The notes under the pieces are model-generated. The model ran no database searches. It saw only the letters and a program-made list of their open reading frames with translations, and had not been told where the DNA came from. The translations under genes and the position numbers were made by a program. From DAOOVD01 sp035369845 (GTDB lineage: Bacteria; Bacillota; Desulfotomaculia; Desulfotomaculales; Pelotomaculaceae), in contig DAOOVD010000014.1 of the NCBI GenBank assembly GCA_035369845.1, positions 1-48,388 on the forward strand: a stretch of DNA of 48,388 bases, given 5' to 3'. Every line of letters starts with the position of its first letter. Position 1 is the first letter of the stretch. Positions 22,957 through 30,982 of this stretch are shown here, one piece after another.

Positions 22957-24757
22957 ATCGATGAACGGGTTGAAACGTACCCATTATTGCGGGAGCCTGC
23001 GAATTGAAAACGTGGGGCAGCAGACTGTTTTGACGGGCTGGGTGCAGCGCCGGAGAGACCACGGGGGCCTCATCTTTATCGATTTGAGGGACAGGACCGG
23101 ATTGGTGCAGGTGGTTTTCAGTCCTGATTTACATAAAGATGCTTTTGCAAAAGCGGAGACAGTCCGCAATGAATATGTAATTGCCGTGGCGGGTGAAGTA
23201 TGCCGGCGCCCGGAAGGAACCGAAAACCCGAACCTGGCCACCGGCCGGGTGGAAGTGCTGGCCCGCGAACTCAAGATTTTAAACAGGGCCAAAACACCGC
23301 CCTTTTATATCGAGGACGGCATAGAAGTGGACGAGAATCTCAGGCTCCGCTACCGTTATCTCGACCTGCGCCGCCCGGAAATGCAGGAGGCTTTGATCCT
23401 GCGCCACAAGGCCGCCAAAACCGTAAGGGACTTCTTAAACGAACATGGTTTTCTGGAAATTGAGACGCCAATGCTGACCAAGAGCACTCCGGAAGGGGCC
23501 AGGGACTACCTTGTGCCGAGCCGGGTGAACCCCGGCAGGTTCTACGCATTGCCCCAGTCCCCCCAGTTATTCAAGCAGATTCTTATGGTAGCGGGCTTTG
23601 ACAGGTATTACCAGATAGTCCGCTGTTTCAGGGACGAGGATTTGCGGGCGGACCGCCAGCCAGAGTTTACCCAGATTGATGTGGAGATGTCATTTGTCGA
23701 TGTCGATGATGTCCTGGATCTGATGGAGGAAATGATTGCAAAACTATTCAGGGAAACTGCCGGTCTGGAGATTGCCCGCCCGTTTCCGAGAATGTCTTAC
23801 CGGGAAGCGGTGGACCGCTTCGGCACCGACAAGCCTGACATCCGCTTCGGTCTGGAGTTGAAAGACATATCGGATATTTCCGCCCGCTGCGGGTTCAAAG
23901 TTTTTTCGTCGGCGGTTGAAAACGGAGGCCTGGTTAAAGGAATTAACGCCAAAGGCTGCGCTTCTTTCAGCCGGAAGGAAATCGACGACCTCACTGCGTA
24001 CGCTTCGGTGTACAGGGCGAAGGGACTGGCGTATTTCGTGGTCGCGGAGGACGGGGTGAAGTCGGCTATCGCCAAATTCTTTAACGAGGACGAGCTTTCC
24101 GGCATCATTGAACGAATGGAGGCGGAGCCCGGGGATCTTCTGCTTTTTGTTGCAGACAAGCCCCGGATTGTTGAAGATTCCCTTGCCGCCCTCCGGCTTC
24201 ATCTCGGCGAACGGCTGGGACTGATCCCGGAAGATACCTACCGGTTTGTTTGGGTAGTTGATTTTCCGCTGCTGGAATACGACCGGGAAGAAGGCAGGTT
24301 CGTGGCCATGCACCACCCTTTTACGGCGCCGGCCGACAGCGACATAGCGCTGCTTGAAACCGGTCCGGAACGAGTGAGGGCAAAAGCTTACGACCTCGTC
24401 CTCAACGGGATGGAGATCGGCGGTGGCAGTATCCGCATTCACCGCAGGGATATCCAGGAGAAGCTGTTTTCTGCAATAGGGCTCGGGCGGACGGAAGCCG
24501 AAGAGAAATTCGGATTTCTGCTTGAGGCCTTTGAATACGGGACTCCGCCCCATGGCGGGATAGCTTTCGGGTTTGACAGGCTCATAATGATTCTGGCGAA
24601 AAGAAAGAGCATCAGAGACGTTATACCTTTTCCAAAGACCCAGAGCGCCACTTGTCTGTTGACCCAGGCCCCGGCTCCGGTGGCAGCGGAACAGCTCAAG
24701 GAGCTTCACATCCGGACCGATGCGAGAAAAACGGTTTCCTTAGAAAACAATGCATAA
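22949..24757 (+). CDS. aspS: Aspartate--tRNA ligase
   Basis: A bacterial-type AspRS of 602 residues. It has an N-terminal OB anticodon-binding domain (VLTGWVQRRRDHGGLIFIDLRD), class II motif 1 near FLEIETPMLTKSTPEGARDY, and motif 2 in YYQIVRCFRDEDLRADRQPEFTQ (shown here only by its key FRDED and QPEFTQ parts). The GAD insertion domain lies around residues 290-400, and motif 3 is FGFDRLIMIL. Whether it is discriminating or also charges tRNA-Asn cannot be decided. ATG 22949 overlaps the hisS end and is preceded by GGGAGG and AAGGA, so it is coupled to hisS. Confidence 0.96.
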   Translation: MIESMNGLKRTHYCGSLRIENVGQQTVLTGWVQRRRDHGGLIFIDLRDRTGLVQVVFSPDLHKDAFAKAETVRNEYVIAVAGEVCRRPEGTENPNLATGRVEVLARELKILNRAKTPPFYIEDGIEVDENLRLRYRYLDLRRPEMQEALILRHKAAKTVRDFLNEHGFLEIETPMLTKSTPEGARDYLVPSRVNPGRFYALPQSPQLFKQILMVAGFDRYYQIVRCFRDEDLRADRQPEFTQIDVEMSFVDVDDVLDLMEEMIAKLFRETAGLEIARPFPRMSYREAVDRFGTDKPDIRFGLELKDISDISARCGFKVFSSAVENGGLVKGINAKGCASFSRKEIDDLTAYASVYRAKGLAYFVVAEDGVKSAIAKFFNEDELSGIIERMEAEPGDLLLFVADKPRIVEDSLAALRLHLGERLGLIPEDTYRFVWVVDFPLLEYDREEGRFVAMHHPFTAPADSDIALLETGPERVRAKAYDLVLNGMEIGGGSIRIHRRDIQEKLFSAIGLGRTEAEEKFGFLLEAFEYGTPPHGGIAFGFDRLIMILAKRKSIRDVIPFPKTQSATCLLTQAPAPVAAEQLKELHIRTDARKTVSLENNA

Positions 24758-24810
24758 ACGGTCCGGGCATTTATCAGACTAAATGCAAAGATTGCCTGTG
24801 CCTTTGGCAC

Positions 24811-24839
24811 TTGTAAATGCCCTGGCGGTGTGTTAACAT
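24811..24839 (+). promoter_or_regulatory. Putative promoter of the 6S RNA
   Basis: TTGTAA (24811-24816), 17-base spacer, TAACAT (24834-24839), four of six matches in each box. It predicts a 5' end near 24846. The -35 box lies inside a 9-bp inverted repeat, GGGCATTTA/TAAATGCCC (24765-24773 with 24814-24822). Confidence 0.45.
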
Positions 24840-24845
24840 AGAATT

Positions 24846-25039
24846 GGTCGAAGAAATCACCCTGCTGTGTACGTGATCGGCCTTGAAGTTTTGAGCCAAC
24901 ACCATTACCTAGGGAGTCTTACTCTGGATATGGCTTGCACGCCTCCATGCCGGGGAAGCAAAAGATATTCAGGAAGACACCCACCTGTTGAGAGCAGGTT
25001 CAAAAAACTTTTGGGGGTCACGGCATTAGTGGGGTTTTT
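24846..25039 (+). ncRNA. ssrS: 6S RNA (RNA polymerase regulator)
   Basis: This gap of about 365 bases between aspS and tcdA folds like 6S RNA. A long, interrupted closing rod is formed by ACCCTGCTG/TAGTGGGGT (24859-24867 with 25027-25035, wobbles included), CGTGATC/GGTCACG (24872-24878 with 25016-25022), and AAG-TTTTGAGCC/GGTTCAAAA-CTT (24886-24897 with 24997-25010). An open central region then leads to an apical arm with GGGAGTCTTACTCT. The 3' stretch GGGGAAGC...GACACCCACCTG...CAGGTTCAA resembles the matching part of E. coli 6S (GAGAAGC...GACACATTCACCTTG). The 3' end runs into TTTTTG. In B. subtilis the 6S gene bsrA also lies by aspS and the yrvM (tcdA) neighbourhood. Length about 190 nt, as expected. 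Confidence 0.78.
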
Positions 25040-25122
25040 GTTAAGTGCGGCACCGGGGTTTTCAGTTTTTCGGCCGCTTGTGGCCGGCAACTGGGAACCT
25101 TTGTTTTTAAGGGGGACTGCGT

Positions 25123-25869
25123 ATGCCTGAGAGGTTTTCCAGAACCGCCCGATTATTGGGAGAGGAAATAATGGAATGCCTGGGAAGATGCGGGGTGGCA
25201 GTATTCGGCCTGGGCGGGGTCGGGTCTTTCGCGGCGGAGGGTCTGGCCAGGGCCGGTGTCGGTGAGTTTTACCTGGTTGATTATGATGTCGTTGATATAA
25301 CCAACATAAACAGGCAAATTCACGCTTTAACCGATACGGTGGGCCGGCCCAAGACGGAACTGATGGCCGAACGGATCGGGCGGATCAACCCGAAAGCGCG
25401 GGTGACGGCCGTGCAGGAGCGCTACGTGCCTGGAGAGGGCTGCAAATTGATTCCTCCGGAACTTGATTATCTCGTTGACGCCATCGACGATGTTCCCGCA
25501 AAAGTGGATCTGATTCTGAATTCATTGAGAATGGGAATTCCGGTGCTATCGGCCATGGGAGCGGGAAACAGGCTCGATCCCGGCAAGCTCAGAATAGCGG
25601 ACATTTCCTCTACGAGCACCTGCCCTCTGGCGAAGGCCGTCCGCAAAAAATTAAAGGATGCCGGGGTGGAAAAGGGCGTTAAAACGGTTTTTTCAACGGA
25701 GAAACCGGCCAGACCGCATATCGATGCGGCAGTGGAAGCCAGGGCCGGCCCTTTGAGGCGGCAGGTACACGGAAGTGTTTCTTTCGTCCCTTCTGTCGCC
25801 GGCTTGCTCATAGCGGGGGAAGTGGTGAGGGACCTGGCCGCCCGGGGGAAACGCCGGTATTCCTGTTGA
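25123..25869 (+). CDS. tcdA: tRNA threonylcarbamoyladenosine dehydratase
   Basis: TcdA (CsdL/YrvM) is an E1-like ThiF/MoeB-fold enzyme that cyclises t6A37 of tRNA to ct6A using ATP. The 248-residue protein has the nucleotide-binding AVFGLGGVGSFAAEGLARAG, an Asp-containing LVDYDVVDITNINRQ, and PKTELMAERI. ELDYLVDAIDDVPAKVDLI, a PVLSAMGAGN block and a late HGSVSFVPSVAGLLIAGEVV complete it. There is no catalytic-cysteine adenylation partner nearby. The ATG at 25123 follows AAGGGGGA. Confidence 0.92.
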   Translation: MPERFSRTARLLGEEIMECLGRCGVAVFGLGGVGSFAAEGLARAGVGEFYLVDYDVVDITNINRQIHALTDTVGRPKTELMAERIGRINPKARVTAVQERYVPGEGCKLIPPELDYLVDAIDDVPAKVDLILNSLRMGIPVLSAMGAGNRLDPGKLRIADISSTSTCPLAKAVRKKLKDAGVEKGVKTVFSTEKPARPHIDAAVEARAGPLRRQVHGSVSFVPSVAGLLIAGEVVRDLAARGKRRYSC

Positions 25870-25953
25870 TATGGAATTAATATAAATATCGGCATGCATC
25901 TTCCAAAAACACCGGTTTGTAGTTACTTTAAATTATGACAGGAGTCTTAATAA

Positions 25954-25983
25954 TTGACAAAAGGTTTTAAAGGGTATTATAAT
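25954..25983 (+). promoter_or_regulatory. Consensus sigma-A promoter of trxA
   Basis: Perfect hexamers TTGACA (25954-25959) and TATAAT (25978-25983) are separated by 18 bases in an AT-rich region. They predict a start near 25990 and a 5' leader of about 120 bases. Confidence 0.85.
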
Positions 25984-26113
25984 TTATTATGATAAATGTA
26001 CAAAAGTTTTAGGAATTGCCGTTAAATTTTATACAATTTTTCATCAGATCCAAACTTATTATTATTTCTAAAATGATTTTAAAAAAGAAAAGAAAGGGAA
26101 AGGGGAGAGTGGT

Positions 26114-26437
26114 TTGGCAGATATCCTGGCCTTGAGCGATAATGATTTCAAAAAACTGATAAGCGAATCGGCAACCCCCGTGCTGGTGGATTTCTGGGCG
26201 GAATGGTGCGGGCCGTGCAAGATGATTGCCCCGGTGGTTGAGGAAATAGCAGATGAGTTTAAAGGCAAAGTGCGGGTGGGCAAGCTCAATGTGGATGAAA
26301 ACCAGGGCGTGCCGGCCGACTTGGGGATTATGAGCATACCAACTCTGGTTGTTTTTAAAGACGGCAGGGAAGTCGAACGTTCCATAGGCTATAAAACCAA
26401 AGATGAGTTGCGACACCTTTTGAAAAAATACGTTTAG
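26114..26437 (+). CDS. trxA: Thioredoxin
   Basis: A 107-residue thioredoxin that reduces disulfides in cytosolic proteins. The active site is FWAEWCGPCKMIAPVVEEI, and the cis-proline strand is IMSIPTLVVFKDG. The TTG start at 26114 has GGGGAG six bases upstream. It is flanked by a perfect-consensus promoter and a strong terminator, so it is probably monocistronic and highly expressed. Confidence 0.97.
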   Translation: MADILALSDNDFKKLISESATPVLVDFWAEWCGPCKMIAPVVEEIADEFKGKVRVGKLNVDENQGVPADLGIMSIPTLVVFKDGREVERSIGYKTKDELRHLLKKYV

Positions 26438-26444
26438 CGCCGCC

Positions 26445-26471
26445 AAGAGCACGTACCGACGTGCTCTTTTC
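26445..26471 (+). terminator. Rho-independent terminator after trxA
   Basis: A perfect 10-bp stem AAGAGCACGT/ACGTGCTCTT (26445-26454 with 26459-26468), ACCG loop, TTTT run on the + strand. Confidence 0.88.
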
Positions 26472-26503
26472 ATTAACGCCGGTTTTCTGCCGGAAATATT
26501 TAC

Positions 26504-27838
26504 GTGGGGGTGTTCCCGATTAACCTGTTCGAACGAGCTATGGAAGACAATATGATTAGGACTGCTCCCCTGGCGATGCGGATGCGGCCGGGAAACCTTG
26601 ACGAGTTCGAGGAGCAGGACAGGATTGTTGGGAGGGGTACGCTGCTCAGACGTTCTATTGAAGCGGACAGCTTGATGTCCGCTATATTTTTCGGACCGCC
26701 GGGGACGGGGAAAACCGCCCTGGCCTCGATTATCGCCGGTATGACCAAAGCCCGCTTTGAAAAGTTGAACGCTGTAACGGCAGGGGTGGGTGATATCAGG
26801 CGCGTAGTGGAGGAAGCAAAGGAAAGACGCTCCCTGTACAACCAGAAAACGGTTCTTTTTATCGACGAGATTCACCGTTTTAACAGGGCTCAGCAGGACG
26901 CCCTGCTGCCTTATGTGGAAAACGGCCTGATCACTCTTATCGGTTCGACGACGGAGAATCCCATGTTTGCCGTAAACCGGCCGCTGCTCTCGCGTTCACA
27001 GCTGTACCGGTTTGAACTGTTGTCCCCGGAGGCGATAAGGCGTATTTTGGTGAGGGCTCTGCATGACAGGGAAAGGGGCCTGGGAGAGTACCGTGCCGAG
27101 GTGGACCAGGATGCTCTCGATCACCTCTCCGAAGTTGCCAACGGAGATGCCAGGGCCGCCCTTAACGCACTGGAACTGGCCGTACTCACCACTCCGGCGG
27201 ACGAAACGGGAACGCGAAGGATAACCCTGCCGGTTGCGGAAGAGGCGATTCAGAGGAAAGTGCTGAAATATGACCGTATTGACGAGCACTACGACGTTGT
27301 TTCAGCTTTTATAAAGAGCATGCGGGGCTCCGATCCGCAGGCCGCGCTTTACTGGCTGGCGCGCATGATATATGCCGGCGAGGACCCCGAATTTATAAGC
27401 CGCCGGATAATGGTTCACGCTGCTGAAGATGTCGGTCTCGCCGACCCGCAGGCCCTTGTGGTTGCCACCGCTGCCGCTCAGGCGGTGGAAAGGGTTGGCA
27501 TGCCGGAAGGGCGCATTATACTTGCCGAGGCCGCCCTTTATATCGCCACTGCTCCGAAAAGCAATTCCGTAATTGCCGGCATCGAAGCGGCCCTTTCGGC
27601 AGTTGAAAAAGAGCAGGCCGAGCCGGTACCGGTCCACCTCAGGGGTACCGGCTATAAAGGTGCGGCGGACCTGGGGCACGGGAAAGGATACAAATATCCG
27701 CACGATTACCCCGGGAACTACGTCAGGCAGAATTATTTGCCTGACAATATGGCGGAAAAAATTTTTTACAGGCCTTCGAAAAACGGATTCGAGCAAAGAA
27801 TCAAAGAACTTATGAAGATGAGAGAAAAATCTATATGA
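26504..27838 (+). CDS. rarA: Replication-associated recombination protein A (AAA ATPase)
   Basis: RarA/MgsA acts at stalled replication forks. The 444-residue AAA+ protein has Walker A FFGPPGTGKTALASI, Walker B VLFIDEIHRFNRAQQD, sensor 1 LIGSTTENPMFAVN, LLSRSQLYRFELL, and the C-terminal tetramerisation/MgsA domain (DEHYDVVSAFIKSMRGSDPQAALYWLARM, the typical AEDVGLADP, and YKYPHDYPGNYVRQNYLP). The start could be GTG 26504, GTG 26510 or ATG 26540. The family N-terminus (DLFD-like, here NLFERA) needs at least 26510. Bacillus yrvN occupies the same neighbourhood. Confidence 0.94.
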   Translation: MGVFPINLFERAMEDNMIRTAPLAMRMRPGNLDEFEEQDRIVGRGTLLRRSIEADSLMSAIFFGPPGTGKTALASIIAGMTKARFEKLNAVTAGVGDIRRVVEEAKERRSLYNQKTVLFIDEIHRFNRAQQDALLPYVENGLITLIGSTTENPMFAVNRPLLSRSQLYRFELLSPEAIRRILVRALHDRERGLGEYRAEVDQDALDHLSEVANGDARAALNALELAVLTTPADETGTRRITLPVAEEAIQRKVLKYDRIDEHYDVVSAFIKSMRGSDPQAALYWLARMIYAGEDPEFISRRIMVHAAEDVGLADPQALVVATAAAQAVERVGMPEGRIILAEAALYIATAPKSNSVIAGIEAALSAVEKEQAEPVPVHLRGTGYKGAADLGHGKGYKYPHDYPGNYVRQNYLPDNMAEKIFYRPSKNGFEQRIKELMKMREKSI

Positions 27839-27900
27839 ATTAATTACCATCGGATTTTTGAATGAAATAAACATATGCGGGAAAAATACTTTACAAGGGT

Positions 27901-28283
27901 CTGTAATGGCCGAGCCAAGACTGTTGCAGGGTCGGACACCGGTTCTGCAACAGTCGGCCGAAGGTTGATACCGGGTCGAAACGGTTCGGTATCAGCCGGA
28001 GGGAAGACCGATGGATGTTCCGGCAGGCTCTGCAACAGTCCGGACGATTGTTGCAGGGTCACAAGGGATGTCCATCGGTCGAGCTAAGATTATCATGGGT
28101 GCCGGATGCTTTGACTTTAATGTGGCATGAGGTTTGCAGCAGTCGGGAGATTGCTGTAAGCTTCCTAGGTATTCATGATAGTCAAGCAAAGGTCGTTACG
28201 GGTTCCGTAACGGTCCATGACAGTCGAAAGATTGTCATGGGCTGTACAGGAATGTGTAACGGCTGTAGCGTAGGTCATTGCGG
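27901..28283 (+). ncRNA. Candidate large structured RNA made of uniform 11-bp helices
   Basis: The 591-base gap between rarA and livF has no credible gene. It contains these pairings, coordinates in window: closing 27901-27911 with 28273-28283; 27919-27929 with 27945-27955; 27963-27973 with 27987-27997; 28006-28015 with 28071-28080; 28030-28040 with 28046-28056; 28088-28097 with 28174-28183; 28134-28144 with 28149-28159; 28191-28201 with 28205-28215; 28215-28225 with 28230-28240. All are 10 or 11 bp. Every departure from Watson-Crick is a G.U pair on the + strand, as expected for a + strand RNA. Arms share GAYT...AGTC ends; loops include GGGA and GAAA tetraloops and GGTC...GGTT internal loops. 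A terminator follows at 28296. No clear promoter; it may be read from rarA. Confidence 0.7.
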
Positions 28284-28295
28284 GCTCTTAACATA

Positions 28296-28324
28296 GAAAC
28301 CTTCCTCTTTTTGAGGAAGGTTTC
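28296..28324. terminator. Strong bidirectional terminator between the candidate RNA and livF
   Basis: A perfect 12-bp stem GAAACCTTCCTC/GAGGAAGGTTTC (28296-28307 with 28313-28324) has a TTTTT loop and only a short T-rich 3' side on either strand. It can end the + strand candidate RNA and the - strand liv operon. Confidence 0.75.
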
Positions 28325-28429
28325 TTCAATGTTGACAAATTGTCAGGAACCTTGAGATTGAAGGAAGCGAGCGATATTGCCCGGTATTTATTGAAAAAAC
28401 CCGGTTTCCGTTCGGTGATGCCCGGTGTA

Positions 28430-29182
28430 TCAATATCCGAAAGCCGGGGACAAACTGCCGGACGTACTTTTCGCCTGTCCCAGGTAAGCCTGGCGGACCC
28501 TTTCGTTGCTGGCGAGTTCATTCGGTTTGCCGCTCAGAACCACCTGTCCGCGTTCTATAATGACGGCGCTGTCGGCAACTTTTAAAGCTACCGCCGCATT
28601 TTGTTCCACCAGAATAATCGTAGTGCCCTCTTCTTTAAGTCTGCGCAGCGCCGCCACAATCTCCCGGACAACCAGCGGAGCCAGCCCTATTGATGGCTCA
28701 TCCAGCATGAGGAGCTTCGGCTTGGACATTAAACCCCGTCCGATGGCCAACATCTGCTGCAGGCCTCCGCTCAATGTTCCAGCTATCTGCCGTTCCCTGC
28801 CTTTCAAGTCCGGGAAAATGCCGTATACCCTCTCCAGGTCGAGATTCAGCCGGTTCCTGTCTTTCCGGTAACGGTGAAATGCGCCCAGCAGCAAATTATC
28901 CAGAACGGTAAGGGAGTTGAAGATTTGGCGCCGCTCCGGTACGAGGCTTAAACCCCGACTCACGATATATTCCGGTGACCGGCGGGTGATCGGTTTACCT
29001 TCAAACAGTATTTCGCCGGATTTGGCAGGGTATATTCCCGACAAGGCGCCCAAAAGCGTGCTCTTGCCCGCGCCGTTTGCACCCAGCACCGTAACGATTT
29101 CACCGGGGCGGGCGTGAAAAGTTACTCCGCGCAAGGCCTGAACGTATCCGTGAAACACTTTAAGCCCATTTACCTGAAGCAT
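28430..29182 (-). CDS. livF: Branched-chain amino-acid ABC transporter ATP-binding protein LivF
   Basis: One of two ATPases powering the LivHM permease. The 250-residue protein has Walker A LGANGAGKSTLLGAL, the LivF-type SPEYIVSRGLSLVPERRQIF block, signature TLSGGLQQMLAIGRGLM, and Walker B LLMLDEPSIGLAP with the H-loop region replaced by LVEQNAA, as usual in LivF. The start at 29182 follows AGGAGG, and the gene overlaps the livG stop by 23 bases. It is the last gene of the operon; a terminator lies 100 bases beyond its stop. Confidence 0.93.
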   Translation of the reverse strand: MLQVNGLKVFHGYVQALRGVTFHARPGEIVTVLGANGAGKSTLLGALSGIYPAKSGEILFEGKPITRRSPEYIVSRGLSLVPERRQIFNSLTVLDNLLLGAFHRYRKDRNRLNLDLERVYGIFPDLKGRERQIAGTLSGGLQQMLAIGRGLMSKPKLLMLDEPSIGLAPLVVREIVAALRRLKEEGTTIILVEQNAAVALKVADSAVIIERGQVVLSGKPNELASNERVRQAYLGQAKSTSGSLSPAFGY

Positions 29183-29945
29183 ACTCGTGATCCTCCTCTC
29201 CCAGATAAGCCTTCCTAACATCGGCGTTACGCTGAATTTCTTCCGGCGTTCCTTCGGCAATGGCCTTGCCGAAATTTAAAACAAGAACCCGGTCGGCCAC
29301 GTCCATAACTGTCTCCATGTCGTGTTCCACCAGAATCATGGTAAGTCCGTTTTTTTTTAATTTTTTCAGGTAGCCGGCCAGTTGTTTCGTCTCGCCTGCG
29401 TTTAAGCCGGCTGCGGGTTCATCCAGAAAGAGCAGTTCGGGTGAGCCGGAAAGCGCCCTGGCTATTTCCAGCAGCCTTTGCTTGCCGAACGGCAATGCCG
29501 AAGCGGGCGTATCGACGTCTTTACCCAGTCCCAATTCCCCCATGCAGGTAAGAGACCGCTGCCGGATCCGTTCTTCCTCAACGGCCACCCCGGGGAAACG
29601 CAGCAACGACTGGACGAAACCCTTCCTGCCGCTCAGGTGGGCGCCGGTCATGACGTTTTCCAGGGCGGAAAGGCTGTTGAAAAGCTGCAGGTTCTGAAAA
29701 GTGCGGGCTATACCCAGATGTCTGATTTGATATGGCTTCAAACCGGCGAGTCTTTTGTTCCTGTACTTGACTTCACCCTTGTCGGGAGAAGTCACGCCTG
29801 AAATCAGGTTGAAAACAGTGGTTTTCCCGGCGCCGTTGGGCCCGATAAGCGCAAAGATTTCACCTTCGGCTACGTCAAAGCTGACATCGTCCACTGCCGT
29901 CACTCCGCCGAACCGCTTTGTAAGTCCTCTCACGTTGAGAAGCAC
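29160..29945 (-). CDS. livG: Branched-chain amino-acid ABC transporter ATP-binding protein LivG
   Basis: The second ATPase of the importer. The 261-residue protein has Walker A LIGPNGAGKTTVFNLISG, IARTFQNLQLFNSLSALENV (the LivG TFQN block), a Walker B LLFLDEPAAGLNAGE, and LVEHDMETVMDVADRVLVLNFG with the H-loop His. The signature region is ASALPFGKQRLLEIARAL, in which the usual LSYGQQR is degenerate (LPFGKQR). The GTG start at 29945 has GGGAGGT eight bases upstream. It lies between livM and livF. Confidence 0.93.
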   Translation of the reverse strand: MLLNVRGLTKRFGGVTAVDDVSFDVAEGEIFALIGPNGAGKTTVFNLISGVTSPDKGEVKYRNKRLAGLKPYQIRHLGIARTFQNLQLFNSLSALENVMTGAHLSGRKGFVQSLLRFPGVAVEEERIRQRSLTCMGELGLGKDVDTPASALPFGKQRLLEIARALSGSPELLFLDEPAAGLNAGETKQLAGYLKKLKKNGLTMILVEHDMETVMDVADRVLVLNFGKAIAEGTPEEIQRNADVRKAYLGEEDHEYASGKWA

Positions 29946-29951
29946 GTCACA

Positions 29952-30965
29952 CTACCTCCCGGATGAACAGGTGTTTACCGAAGCGTTTAAAGAAACAGCT
30001 TCCGCGGTTTCCGTTTCATTCGCCCTGACCTTCCTCCGCCACCCGGCGCCTAGTCCCTCCGGTTTGAAGATCATTGCCAGGACGAGAATGATGCCGAAGA
30101 AAATAATCTGGTATTCTCCCCCGGCGCGGGGCAGGATCAACGGAATAAACCACCTGAGTACCTCGCCCAGGACAACCACGAGTCCCGTGCCCAGGACCGG
30201 TCCCCAAACCGTTCCCAGTCCACCGATTACAGCCATTAGCACGAACTGGATCGACATGTTGAACCCGAATGGCGCCGGGCTGATGAATGTAACATAGTAG
30301 GCGTAAATCCCTCCCCCGAGGCCGGCGAGTAAGGCACTGAAAACAAACGCCTGCAATTTCAGGGAGGAGCAGTTGATCCCGTTGGCCTCAGCGGCAACCT
30401 CGCTGTCGCGGATGGCCCGCAGTGAGCGGCCGATCCTGGAACGGTCCAGATTGCGCACCCCCAGAAATACCAGCAGTACCAGCGACCAGACGAGGTAATA
30501 GAATTCGTAGTCCCGGTTGAAGATGAAGCCGCCTGCGTTCAGGTAGGGTATCCCGGTGAGGCCGGACGGGCCGCCGGTCAATTCCCTTCCTTCGTTAAAA
30601 AAGACGTGCACCAAAAGACCGAATGCCAATGTGGCCAAAGCGAGGTAATGTTCGCGGAGTTTCAGCGTGGGTTTGCCGATGACGGCCGCCGTCAGGGCGG
30701 GCAGGACCATTGCGGCCAGGAGGGCTGGAACGGTTTCACAGTGGAACCGTGTGGTCAGGATGGCCACCGTGTAGCCGCCAATGCCGAAAAAAGCCGCCTG
30801 CCCGAAGGAAACCTGCCCGGCGTATCCCATCAGGACACCCAGGCCCTCGACCACCAGCGTATATATGCCGATAACGATCAGAATACTGAGTAGATAATTG
30901 TTTTTCAACACGAACGGCAAAGCTGCAAATACCAGGCTTGCCGCCGCGACCAATAAATATTTCAT
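29952..30965 (-). CDS. livM: Branched-chain amino-acid ABC transporter permease LivM
   Basis: An inner-membrane permease with about eight to ten hydrophobic helices. Typical LivM blocks are VVEGLGVLMGYAGQVSFGQAAF, HYLALATLAFGLL, the ELTGGPSGLTGIP loop, and the cytoplasmic EAA-like RSRIGRSLRAIRDSEVAAEANGIN. FKPEGLGAGWRRK closes the protein. It has 337 residues, with a long hydrophilic tail (ETETAEAVSLNASVNTCSSGR) beyond the usual end. ATG 30965 has a modest GGGGT box. Confidence 0.92.
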   Translation of the reverse strand: MKYLLVAAASLVFAALPFVLKNNYLLSILIVIGIYTLVVEGLGVLMGYAGQVSFGQAAFFGIGGYTVAILTTRFHCETVPALLAAMVLPALTAAVIGKPTLKLREHYLALATLAFGLLVHVFFNEGRELTGGPSGLTGIPYLNAGGFIFNRDYEFYYLVWSLVLLVFLGVRNLDRSRIGRSLRAIRDSEVAAEANGINCSSLKLQAFVFSALLAGLGGGIYAYYVTFISPAPFGFNMSIQFVLMAVIGGLGTVWGPVLGTGLVVVLGEVLRWFIPLILPRAGGEYQIIFFGIILVLAMIFKPEGLGAGWRRKVRANETETAEAVSLNASVNTCSSGR

Positions 30966-30982
30966 CGCTCATACCCCGTGAT

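Noticed and set aside
24867..25130. An 87-residue open frame overlapping the aspS-tcdA gap
   Set aside because: It overlaps the 6S RNA fold, has no ribosome binding site and shows no family features.
28088..28260. tRNA gene(s)
   Set aside because: GGTTC-like stretches occur, but no acceptor-D-anticodon-T arrangement or CCA-type end is present.
27901..28283. CRISPR array
   Set aside because: The repeats are inverted pairs with differing sequences and irregular spacing; there are no constant direct repeats and no cas genes.
27875..28296. Several short open frames (both strands) inside the 11-bp helix region
   Set aside because: No ribosome binding sites, odd amino-acid content, and the base pattern is explained by inverted repeats.
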